From Bolinopsis microptera (Eukaryota; Ctenophora; Tentaculata; Lobata; Bolinopsidae), in the NCBI RefSeq assembly GCF_026151205.1, contig NC_087073.1:21528658-21592657 (forward strand): a stretch of DNA of 64,000 nucleotides. Reading direction: 5' to 3'. Position 1 is the stretch's first letter. Each line of letters opens with the position of its first letter. Positions 48,209-59,300 of this stretch are shown piece by piece. The translations under genes were made by a program, and so were the position numbers. The notes under the pieces are model-generated. The model searched no databases and was not told the origin of the DNA. It saw only the letters and a program-made list of their open reading frames with translations.

Positions 48209-49381
48209 CTAATATCTACACTGTAATAGGTTTTAAAAAGGTTAGCAGGAACCCATATAATGCGAGGATGTCGGAGAAGGTAATCAGTTCATCCTACCCT
48301 GTAGAATAAATTATATCATCAGTGGTGAAAGGAATGTTTGCAGCTAAATAAACGAGTAGATACAGACTTAGGATTTTAAAATTCCTTCTGGAGGGAACAA
48401 TTTCGAATCAAAATTTTCGAGTTTGAAAGTTTATGATCGGACGCAGAACAAACAAAAATAATTAGGACACAATTATAATTTAGGTAGTTTGTACATAAAA
48501 TAGGTTTAATAAACATTGAATAGAACATCATGTTAAATACCATTGAGAAATTTGGGAAACGTTTAAGAACAATTTTAAATAATGACATGATTAAGTACCG
48601 TTCGCGTTTTAACCTAAAACTAATTTTAAAATGATATATGTGAATTAAAAAGGCCAAAAAAAGGCCATGATGCCTATTTCATTTGGTAAAAAGCTGCTTA
48701 TAAATAATCCATAACATAACAACTGCTGCTATTAAAAATAGGACACCTAGGTCAACTAAATAACAGGACACCTAGGTCAACTAAATAATTGTCGCCCTTC
48801 AAAAACCGAAAACAAGTCCAATTAACATGTTAATAGAACGTTTAAGTTGTTAAAATGTACTCCGAACCACGGGACGAAACTTGTTAAATCCCTGAACTGT
48901 TGTTCACTGACTGTTGTCTTATGTCGCGAGGGAAGCAAGGAATCATTTGGCCTAGAAACTAAGACTGTAAAAAGACTGTATGCTGCTATGCAAATTTCAA
49001 CACAAAATAATAATCTAGTAATTAGTTTGCCGCGTAAAATCTATACTTAATTCCCTAAAAGTGACAGTTTTAAAATGAAATACCACAATACTCATGTGTC
49101 TATGTTTATGTACATATGTACTAATATAAATACTAATTAAGATACCTTAATATCCCCGAACATCATTTATTATTAAACGGAAAATACTAACAGATTTTTA
49201 TTTGAATTGACATAACCCCTCAAACATAGAATTGTATATTTACAAGCCCCAAGACGTGGCGATCTGATTTTAGAAAGACCACGATTTAAAAATACGAATT
49301 GAAGCACAAATAATCGGTATCTATATTGAGATCGTTATCTTTGCAGTTTATCAGAAGAATGACTCGTAAACACTAAACATA
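48209..49381. other. intergenic between KDM7-like and DCXR
   Basis: No gene recognised. A 25-bp direct repeat (GGACACCTAGGTCAACTAAA twice near 48740-48788) is the only structure noted. Confidence 0.55.
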
Positions 49382-51619
49382 TTACCGTCTGATAAACGAT
49401 TTATCAATCTTCAGAAGCTTCCCGAGGCGTTGTTTGGGAGTTCTCAGTCCTTTTTTAACTGATTCAGTCCTTTTTTTGCTGACGTTAGGAGTTTTGGGAG
49501 GTGGTGTCGGCTGACGATCTGGTATCGGTAACCTGACTTTGAGTTTGAGGGGAGTGGCTGATGAACAGTTATCAGACTCACCAGTATGCTCATCACTAGC
49601 GTCCTGAACACCCATAGTCGGGTAAATGTAATAAGAGTCTTGCTTGCATTTGCTCAGGAATTTCTCTGATTCAAACTCATCAGGACTTTCTTCATTGTAA
49701 GTGTTTCTCTTTCCTCTAGCTTGGATTGTGAGTGGAGTTATACTGGGTGTGTCTGGAGTTGGAGGGCTAACCGGCTGTTGTTTTGCTTGTTTTTCTGATT
49801 GCTTCTTTAACCGCTTACGAATCTTAGCTATCTCTGGTTTTTCTACCTCACCCAAGGATAAAATGTTTGCAGTTTTCGAAATAGAGTCGTCGCTGTCATA
49901 AAGGGGTTTACTTGACTTGCCTGAGTCGACAAAATCGGCCAACGATTTTGGCCTCTTTCTCTTTCTACCACTTTTCGTAACAACTGCAACTTTGGTTTCA
50001 ACGGGCTTCTCTGACTTTTCTGGAGGTGAGACCTCATTGTTCATTATTATTTTGGGCAATCTAAGTTTTATGGGCCCTTGGGCGACATTGGCCTCAGCAC
50101 TGTTGTTCTGCTCAGAGTAAAGAAGTGACTTGTTGAATTTTAGTAACAACTTCTCCCCTCGAGGAGGCGGTTCTTTTGTGTCTATGTTAACATGATCCGA
50201 ATGAAAAGCTGGACTCTTCACTCGTTTTGAAGGACCAGGTTTAGTTTTGACTTTTAAGGGCGACACTTTGGGATTATTACCGCGGTTAATCTTCCCGATA
50301 GAGTACACGATCGAGTTGGTTAGTTTAGTTGGGTTGATATGGGGAGGTATTTCTTGAGCATGAAGGTGCTCTTCCTTTTTTGAAATCCATTTTCTCAGTA
50401 TTGTAACGAGAGCTTTAGCTGACTCCATGAGGCCATGTCTATTATAGCTAAACTCCTTACTGGAGAGAAGCATGTGTATGTGTTCAGCAGCACACCACAC
50501 CAATACTTCAAAATGAGGGTAACGTACCGTGTTCAGGCACTTCAGTCTCTTCTGTAGTTCGTAACATTGGATGTGGTGAGGCAGGGAGAACATGTTGCAA
50601 AACTCGCCCACCAGAGATACACCTTTGGTATCGAGATAGGAAGCAAATATCCAACCTCCGGGAATGTAAACAAACTCATTCTCCCGAGTGTCCAATTTGT
50701 AGCAAGCGTTAGCCAGATCCCCGAAAAATCTATCATCACAGCTGTTTATTTTTGTTCGCTCCTCGTATATTTTCAAATTTTCATCAGTTGGAGGAACCAA
50801 GTATATTGTCCGGGAACCGAGCATGTTATACACCCACACTGAAGCACCCACCATACCAATTTGAAAATCTACAAAGCTACCAGCATCTCCCATGGATAAA
50901 AAGAGCGATTGTTTTGGCTTGCCGAACATAAAGTCTTCGTTGTCGTCGGTTTTTGGCCAAGAAGACTCAACAAGATCAAATTGTCTCAATTGTCGCGGGG
51001 GTTTGATGATTCTTGACAGTTTTGTCCCATTGATATCTAATTTATCAACTATGGAGATATTGTCCAAGTTCTCAGCTGAATCTAAATGCTCGATCCATTC
51101 TGTCAGTTTTATCGTCCTCTCCTCATTTTCTAAGATATCGTGAATGTTGAGGAGATGGCTGGGAGGCAAGTAGTTTTCAATATCTTTGGAAGTAGATATG
51201 GGAGGCACGATGAGTCCTAAACCGACAATGCTTTCTATTAAAATAGGCTTTTGAAGAGTATTTTCGTAAACATACTCAGCAGAAAAGGAGGTACCATTAG
51301 CGAGGTAGGTAACTACGTGGCTACTGTCAAGAAATGAAGTGTCGTCCAGTGCTTGGTAAAAGTTCTTGATGGCTGGATGTTCAATAAGCTCAAACTCCTC
51401 CGGTTTGTGACTTGCCCGAGGAATGTTGCTCTTTAATTTGGAAGGACCGTGACTGTTCTGACAAGCGGTGCAGTAATACTCCTCGATCTGATCAGCTTCT
51501 TTCTCCAGAATGCCCACACAGTCCCCGTGAAACCACTCTTTACACGCGTGACATTCTATCATAAACCGGTGCTCATTGTAGACGCCACGACATATGCAAT
51601 ACAGGTTACTGCTATCCAT
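49382..51619 (-). CDS. KDM7/PHF8-type PHD-JmjC protein with a degenerate demethylase centre
   Basis: A single-exon 745-aa frame. The PHD finger (residues 7-55) keeps all Zn ligands and the methyl-lysine cage-like residues (YCICR, FMIECHACKEWFHGDCVG). The JmjC region aligns with PHF8/PHF2/KDM7A around SMGDAGSFVDFQIGMVG and ASVWVYNMLGSRTIYLVPP. The HxD iron motif is Q253-I-G255, and the distal His position in GWIHA is F325 (GWIFA). The usual 2-oxoglutarate Lys is R270. The C-terminal tail keeps family signatures: SYYIYP and the terminal KQRLGKLLKI. It should therefore read H3K4me3 but not demethylate. A TTTCAG acceptor ends 21 nt before the ATG. It lies 364 bp downstream of JMJD4. Confidence 0.93.
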   Translation of the reverse strand: MDSSNLYCICRGVYNEHRFMIECHACKEWFHGDCVGILEKEADQIEEYYCTACQNSHGPSKLKSNIPRASHKPEEFELIEHPAIKNFYQALDDTSFLDSSHVVTYLANGTSFSAEYVYENTLQKPILIESIVGLGLIVPPISTSKDIENYLPPSHLLNIHDILENEERTIKLTEWIEHLDSAENLDNISIVDKLDINGTKLSRIIKPPRQLRQFDLVESSWPKTDDNEDFMFGKPKQSLFLSMGDAGSFVDFQIGMVGASVWVYNMLGSRTIYLVPPTDENLKIYEERTKINSCDDRFFGDLANACYKLDTRENEFVYIPGGWIFASYLDTKGVSLVGEFCNMFSLPHHIQCYELQKRLKCLNTVRYPHFEVLVWCAAEHIHMLLSSKEFSYNRHGLMESAKALVTILRKWISKKEEHLHAQEIPPHINPTKLTNSIVYSIGKINRGNNPKVSPLKVKTKPGPSKRVKSPAFHSDHVNIDTKEPPPRGEKLLLKFNKSLLYSEQNNSAEANVAQGPIKLRLPKIIMNNEVSPPEKSEKPVETKVAVVTKSGRKRKRPKSLADFVDSGKSSKPLYDSDDSISKTANILSLGEVEKPEIAKIRKRLKKQSEKQAKQQPVSPPTPDTPSITPLTIQARGKRNTYNEESPDEFESEKFLSKCKQDSYYIYPTMGVQDASDEHTGESDNCSSATPLKLKVRLPIPDRQPTPPPKTPNVSKKRTESVKKGLRTPKQRLGKLLKIDKSFIRR

Positions 51620-51983
51620 AAAACGATTACCTTGTGCTACCTGAAATATTGTGATCAGGTCAGGGAAACTGCAGAGCTATATATTACAGCTGCACTGAAT
51701 AAGTGAATATGGTCAATTAGGATTACAAATTCTAATCAATAGAAAATTGAAGATTTCAGAACAATTTAAATGATCGATCAACTTTGTATAATCTTATTGT
51801 ACTTAATAGAGTGAACACGATTGTCCCAATTTTGGAAAAAAAAAACAGCCAGGCTGTATAGTGTATACAATATGCAAACAAATATAGGGTGAAGTTTTAA
51901 ACATTATAGTAAAATGCGTGACTCCACAACTGGGCTCCGCTGCATTACACACGCAGAAGATCTTTCAGGCAAAATATCATGAA

Positions 51984-53119
51984 CTAACGCCCAAAACTTA
52001 TCCTATGTTTTCTGACAAAATCCGTTATTTCATTAACGCTATACAATTGACTAAACGATTTTATCACATTTTCACAATTGTCCCATGAACTATCACAAGA
52101 TCTCTTATTTTCTATCGATAATTCTCTAATTAAAACATTGTGATCGGATTGCGATAAATAATAAAGATTAGCTAACACAAAATCTAAAAACTCGGAAAAG
52201 TCTAAACCGATATTGGCTCTCAAGAGGAGCTGGCACTGCTCGAACCACTCCTGCTCATTCATCAGGTCCCTACAATCAGTTATCTCCTTCTCCACCAACT
52301 CAGCTCGGATGTAAGGTAGCACCACATTCTCGGGACACAGTGAAAGTTTGCCCAGTTGTGGTTGATGGATATGGTATCTGCAGTGTTCAAAACTTGGTGC
52401 CACCATCCGCTTGGTACAAAAATACCTTGTCCCGGTCCCTGGATAACGATAACATACTTTAAATTCTTCTCAGAGCACTGCTGTTCTACATTTAGATGGG
52501 ACAGTGAGTCAAGCTTCAACTCCTCACCAGGGTACATGATTAGCCATTTCTTAGCCCCACACACATTGATAGACCAACTGTAAGATCTGAATACATCAGC
52601 GTGGAATGGCGTGTAGGATCCAGCTGGTCCAAAGTAAGAGAAGATATAATCGTCATTCACATCTTCTCTAGTCTTCCAATATCTGTTTAACCAGTCGTCT
52701 GAGAATAACTCAGGAACTTGGTAGACTGATTCGGGTGGTGTGTTCTTGGCAAAGTGCCAATCTTTAAGATAATGTGGCAGGGAAAGGAAGTTGTCCCTTG
52801 GAAAAGCATCATTCATCTTATCATGTCGAGAAGACTTTAAACTTTTCCAGTATGATATAAATTGGCTGATAGTTTGTTCACTGCAACCAGTCTCCAACCT
52901 CTCGTTGAATTCAGTGACTGAGGCTTTACAGCAACCGAAGTTTTCATCCAAGTAGTCTAGGTTAGGAGAGCCATCCTTTAAAACCCAAGTATGTCGAGCT
53001 GGCCAGTCTTCAGATATCCAGTTCCCAAACGTACAGGGAGTGTTGCTCTGCAAGTACAACTCAAATGTCTCGTATGATACAGCTTCTTCAAAGTGGTGAA
53101 ATGGAACAACTGCCTCCAT
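51984..53119 (-). pseudogene. JMJD4: JMJD4-like lysyl hydroxylase (JmjC) with a C-terminal frameshift
   Basis: The N-terminal frame from the ATG at 53119 encodes the complete JmjC fold: YFGPAGSYTPFHADVFRSYS (Fe ligands H173 and D175), INVCGAKKWLIMYPG, PSGWWHQVLN (H241) and TISINHNWAN. JMJD4 hydroxylates eRF1 on a lysine in the NIKS motif. This frame stops at 52280 after MWCYLTSELSW. The expected C-terminal helices continue one base back in the next frame (VEKEITDCRDLMNEQEWFEQ to the stop at 51984), so a single-base deletion near 52285-52300 splits the gene. Catalytic residues lie before the break; the truncated product would lose about 100 residues. The cause could be a sequencing error, an allele or true decay. 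The frame is also open for 17 codons upstream of the ATG. Confidence 0.88.
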
Positions 53120-53246
53120 GCGTTTAGACTCGCATTTCACTAAAGATTTCACTAAAGATAAAAGGTCCAATATATAGCTGATCCTGTGAACCTGCGATCA
53201 AATTTCAACGTATCAACATTATTTTTAATCAATTTGCTACATAAGA

Positions 53247-53405
53247 GATCGTTCACATAGTACGTAATCAATTTTTTAACAATTTTAACCCCCCCCCCCT
53301 CTCTGTAGTCAGTTTTACACATAATTGTTGTGTCAAAATTACACTAGCGTAATCATTTGGAACCCCCCCCCCCTCTCGGCTGATTACGTAATATGTAAAC
53401 GACCA
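53247..53405. mobile_element. short MITE of the TTACGTAATCA family
   Basis: GATCGTTCACATAGTACGTA at the left and TGATTACGTAATATGTAAAC at the right are inverted, with internal poly-C runs. It is a smaller version of 35997-36476, lying between JMJD4 and CRTAP. Confidence 0.8.
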
Positions 53406-53946
53406 CTAATATCATTGTATACTTTACTCGATATTTGTGAGGAAAAATTGAGGGAAACAAAAAGTTCTTAATGTGCTGAATTGTTAATGAAATAGTTACA
53501 GTTAATAACATCATAGATGTTTAATACACGATTACGATAATATATAAATTAATTGAAAGATTTGAATGCAATAAATTTTGAAATCCTTATAAAAGTTCTG
53601 TAAATTCCCATACAAAAATAAACTAAAAAAATAGAAAAAGCTACCGAATTGATAACTTCGAATATAGTATTGATATTATTGAAAAGTTTACAAATTATAA
53701 AAACCCAGAATTATAAATGAAAGTGACTAAAGACTGGAATGCTGGCGAGGAGGTGAGCCCTTTTTTAAAATAGCGATTCTGGGGTAAACCCCAGAAGTCA
53801 ACCCCCATCAGTATCCAAGTCTATAAATCTATAATACTTATGTTTGAATTTTATGATATAAGCTCTATAATTTAAATTAAAGTAAGCTAAAAAATTTCCC
53901 ACTATAAAAAGTTAAAGTTCATCATTCCAAAAGAGATCGAATACAA

Positions 53947-55829
53947 CTAATAAGAATTTCTCCAAAGAATATTTTTGTCAGCGTTGAGTTCCGAAATGAG
54001 GCCCATATCACCGAGCATGTAATCCTGCTTATCTTTCAGCCTTTTCCTCATCTCCTTCTTACCCACTATTGCTGACAGCACCTCCTGCAACATTATTAAA
54101 TTTCATAATATTTCAAATCAACAGAAATATATTATAGGAATTGATAAGTTACAATCGGAAAGAGAATAAAGGAGAGGTATTTTGAATATTTAGATTAACT
54201 TAATTAAAACTCAGTTGAATATTAATCAATTAGTAAATTTTCCATCGAATAGATAACGAACCATGTCTAAAGAATTCTCCTCGATAAGGCTGCTAAGCAT
54301 AGTAAGTTGGTCAGGTACAGTTCCCAATTGTTCGGTGTAATATTTCAGATTGTTCGTCATCGTCTGATCGCCTGTTAAGTGTTATGAGTAATCAGTAAAG
54401 GTTCATGTTGAATGTTGATGTAGCTACGTAACGCTACTTCCCAATTAGACTTAATTATAAACTTCAATTTACGGTTAACTAATTAACTAATTAACTAATT
54501 AACTAATCGTATCAAGAACAGTTATTTTCACAATTACTGAGTCAGCTGATCTATTCACCTGGATTTAAAGTAAGATAAGCAGCTGCTATCTGATAGGCGA
54601 ACTCGAGATCCTTTGTCTGAAATGCACTGAATTGCAGGTAATTCAGCAGTTGAGGAAGATAGTCCTCTCTGAGGTCGGTCATTTTGTCGAACTTGCCCAG
54701 ACATCTGTATCTGCACTCCATTACCTTGTGGTACAACTTTACAAACTGATCCTGGAAAGTGCTGGTATCGTTTAGATCTGGTAGTACCTTCCCTTCAAAC
54801 TCATCGTAGCCAGTAGCACACAGTATTTTACATTTCGTTACCTCTTCTACGTACACTGAAAATGGAAGATTACCATTTTGAATAAAAAGATTAAGCTTAA
54901 TTAATGCGTTTAATGTCACCAACACACAATAACACTGTGTCAAAAACATCAAAAATGGTATTAAAATAACAAAACTTACGTATCAGAGCTGAATCAAGGT
55001 GTTGTGAGGCACCAGCGTAATCCATGTTAGTGTAGGATTTAACGCCCATGTTGAACTTGTCCAAACTGTCCGGCTGCTCGTGACGCAACATTCCAGATAG
55101 ATCCCTGATCTTCCTACCGTAGAAGTTAACATTCCCCTGCATCATCTCACTATCCTGGTTATACTTGAGGTTGACGAGGGCTGCTTCGTAAGCTGAGGTC
55201 AAGTCTCCTATCTGGTAGTAGGAGAACTGCAGAAAACTGAAGGGCTTCCGAGTTTTAAAATCTTTAATTGCCTGAAACGATTATTTGTTATAATTTATGA
55301 CATAATAATATATTGGAAGCTCAAGAAATTGCTCAGTTCTTGCTGTAAAAGATCTTACCCATAACGGCAACTGAAGGGGCTGTCCAAACAGATTCTTCAT
55401 ACACTTTCTGGTACACTTTTCGCCGGTTACCAAAGACAGAAAGAAGAGTTGTTGAGAAGACTGGCTACCTTCCTCAGAACAGCGCTGGAAACACTTTACT
55501 AGCATCACATCGCGATACCTGGTCAGTGGACAGGTGGTTAATGTGAAAATATTAACATTAATTGTTGATTAGCACGGAAATTTTCCTTAACTGGATTAAA
55601 TTTTAGCAAAAAAGCAATATCACAAAACTCGAATCAAAATAAACATGTACCTTTTGTCAGCAAGAGCCAATTCAGTGAAATACTGAGTTCTTTGATAATC
55701 CGAATTACGATAGTGTACTAAAGAAGTTTGATACAACTGAAGGTAATCCTCCTTCGAAGGGATAGAGTGGTCGACTACCAGTTGACTTTCAGAAGGTTCC
55801 AAAAGAACGGCAATGAGTAACAGCAACAT
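53947..55829 (-). CDS. CRTAP: cartilage-associated protein / leprecan-family ER protein
   Basis: Six minus-strand exons (55829-55651, 55518-55359, 55271-54980, 54855-54559, 54371-54262, 54084-53947) join in frame to 1176 nt, 391 aa, near the CRTAP length of 401. A signal peptide (MLLLLIAVLLEPSESQ) is followed by TPR-like helices with the four CxxxC motifs diagnostic of the leprecan family (CFQRC, CTRKC, CKILC, CRYRC). A conserved NNLKYY motif lies in exon 5. There is no 2-oxoglutarate oxygenase domain, so it is CRTAP or P3H4 rather than a prolyl 3-hydroxylase enzyme. CRTAP forms the collagen prolyl 3-hydroxylation complex in the ER. An acceptor (TTCTTCCAG) ends 2 nt before the ATG. Confidence 0.9.
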
Positions 55830-56391
55830 AGCTGGAAGAACTGGGAGATTTAAAAATTACGATCATAATGAAGGATAAATAATGTATTAAAATGAATATA
55901 TGTAAATATGGTACAAGAATGTCTTGTTAAATTGCTTAAGAAGTGTGTATTGAATCTGTGACGATAACATCAAAAACAGGTTTCGAAGGTTGTGCATCAG
56001 AAATATGACACAAAAAGCTTCACAAAGTAAATCGCATTGTATTCACTGTAGATAAAATGAGTAAAATTAATAAGTCAAACATATTTCATTCGATTCACTC
56101 ACTTGATTATCTGCCAAATTATAATACTGGTTATAGATTGTGCATTATTACAATTCAAAATTAAAATCCTCTTAAATTATGTAATTCATGATTCCAGGAA
56201 AAAATTGGTTAGAAATATGATAAAAAAGTTATTCAATTATTAATGGAGATACCTATAAATATTATAAAAAATATATATAAACATAAATAAAAAATTGCTG
56301 TGACTAAAAATTTCTGCATTCTATGCAGATCTGATGTGTACCAAATGAATGTAAAAGTTTCACTCGTGCATAAGTTTTAAAGTCAAAAATA

Positions 56392-59300
56392 TCAATCATA
56401 AAGGTTAGGAAAACCATGGTAATCTTTCCTTTCTTCTTCAAAGCTTGAACATCTTTCACATCTTCCAAAGATGATAAACTTAAAAAAGCGATTGTGCAGT
56501 TGTTCGATCAGCTCATAGGACTCAGCAAAAAAGTGTTTTTCTTTGCAAATGGGGCATTTCTTGTAATTTTCTCCGCCTGGAGCCCAAAGCTCTAAAATAC
56601 ATTTTTGATGGAAAATGTGGTGACAGTCCAGCTTAGCAACTCTAAGGTCATTTATACTAATTTTATAAGTGCAGAGAAAACAGTTTGGTAGGTTTGAACC
56701 ACCAGCAAGACCAAACCGGAAACGTCTGAAATCGACAGTTTCATCACCATAACATGTTCGCTGAGTGGCAAGGCCATGTTTTAAGTAGAAATGTGTGTGA
56801 GCATCTTTATCAGCAGTGTCCAGATCTTTGAATAAGGGGAGAATGTTATTTCCCATAACCTTACCACATTGTAAAGGTTTTGTTATATCCACTTCTTCCA
56901 TGGTCTCCCGAATCTTGTGGAAAACAGCTAACTCTGGAATATTTTCGTTTTCAGGTTCATAAAGATACAACATTATATATTGTAGGGTTATTTCAAGGGC
57001 TTTGTGAAGTCTTCTCTTATTCTTAAATGCGTTGGTATCACTGAAGTTTTTCGCTTGGAATCTTTTAAGCACTGCTGGATCATTCCTGATTTTGTGTTCC
57101 TTCATTTTTATATAATAAGCAGTACAATAATCAAAAGCACGATGTCCACGATTTTAATATCCACATTGAAGACGAAAATGATTCAGTTGCACAAAGGTTT
57201 AATTCACTACTTAAGTCTTGTGGGTGGGTGCAACAAATTTCAGCTGCAACACACAGAGATGGGGGCATATTAGATCTTGTAATTACCAGGGATGGTTCTT
57301 TTACTCACGATTGCATTGAAGTTCTAGATCCTGTCATTACTGATTCTGGTACATCGTCTGACCACTACTTTGTTGCTTTCAATTGCAATGTATCTCCAGC
57401 ACCCATAGGCACTCTAGAACCAATTACTTACAGAAAAATTGCTTGCATAGACCTAGATGCTTTTGTTGAGGACATTCTTAAGTCAAAACTATGTGACACT
57501 GATTGCTTCAATGACCTCGATAGTGCAGTTGATATCTATGAGTCTGAGTTGAGCAGTATTTTGGACAAGCATGCTAAAGAAAAAACTTTCATCCCAAGAA
57601 AAGATCATAACGCTGAATGGTGGTCTACACACTGTCAACAAGCAAAAGCAATGAGAAGAAAGATTGAGAGACTGTATCAAAAGAATCATGATTGCCCAGA
57701 TTATAAACGACTGTACAGGAAAGCATCAGAGAGAGCATCCTCAGTCATTGTATCCACAAGAGATCACTTCTACAAAACAAGGTTACAAGATAGTGCAGGT
57801 GATGCTAAAAAGACTTATTCCATCGTTAATAAGTTGCTCAATAAAGAAAAAGTTAGTACTACTACACCTTCTTGCTCTTCAAATCTTGAGAGTGCTAACA
57901 ACTTTGCACAGTTCTTTAAATCAAAGGTCGACAACATATACAACAACATTTATTTAGAACAACAATCGCAAGATTTTCCTAACTCAGATGAATTTGTTCC
58001 TCTTTCTAATAGCCCAAAGATAGTACAATTCCGTCATGTGTCTGATGAAGAACTAGTAAGCATCATAAAGAATATGTCTAACAAATTCTGTGATCTTGAC
58101 CCCATACCTACAAAGATTCTCATCAAGTGTCTCCCAGAACTCCTTCCTCTGATCTCATTTATAGTCAATGAATCATTAGTTAAAGGTGAGTTTCCTATAA
58201 AACTGAAGGAGGCTCTCATTCGTCCAAGTTTGAAGAAACGTGGCCTTGACGGTGAATCTCTATCTAACTATAGGCCTATTAGCAATCTCTCATTCTTGTC
58301 AAAAATCATTGAGAAGTGTGTATCTATACAGCTCACCAGTTATCTTGAGGATAACAACTTGCTTTCTAAAGTTCAGTCCGGCTATAGGAAGTTTCATAGC
58401 TGTGAAACTGCAACAACCAGAATCCATAATGACATCTTGATAACTATTGACAAGAAAACTAAAGTTGTTCTTTTACTTCTAGATTTGAGTGCTGCCTTTG
58501 ATACTGTCAATCACCCAAGATTAATCAAGAAGCTAAGATCTGCTTATGGCATTACAGGCATTGCTCTTACATGGATCAGGTCCTACTTGGCTAACCGTTC
58601 ATTTTGTGTCAAAGTCAAGGATTCGTCTTCCTCAGCAACTGTTCTTGAGATAGGTGTGCCACAAGGTTCAATCCTTGGCCCCCTGCTATTCATATTGTAC
58701 ACCAAAGATCTTGAGAACATTGCAAGTATGCATGGGTGCTGTATTCATTTGTATGCTGATGACACCCAGCTGTATTTCACTCTTGATTCTGATGACCCAT
58801 CACAGCTAGAGCACAATATGGAACACTGTATGTCTGATATCAAGAAATGGATGACAAACAATTTCCTTCAACTGAATTCTTCTAAGACTTAAGTCATCGT
58901 TATATCCTCTAAATTTGACTCAACAAATATTCCAGCCTCTCTACAGATTGTTAAGGATCAAGAGCCACATGTTGTTAGTGGAACTGTGAAGAGTCTTGGG
59001 CTGTATTTGGACAGTTATCTTTCAATGAGTGATCAGATTACGTCAGTGGTTCAAGCATGTAATATTCAGATCAGAAATTTGTGGTTTATTGCATCAAAAC
59101 GGTCTTTTAACCTTAAGATTCAGCTTGTTCATGCTCTAGTACTCTCTAGAATTGATTATTGCAATAGCGTATATTTTGGACTGAGCTCTTATGATTTAAG
59201 TCGTTTACAGAAGGTGCAAAATTCTGCTGTAAGATTTATTTTCGGGAGAGGAAGAAAGGCACACACTACTCCACTACTTAAGAAAGTTCATTTTCTACCA

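Noticed and set aside
57004..57273. Plus-strand frame of 89 codons at the 5' end of the LINE
   Set aside because: It crosses the insertion boundary between RING-gene antisense sequence and the LINE endonuclease in the wrong frame.
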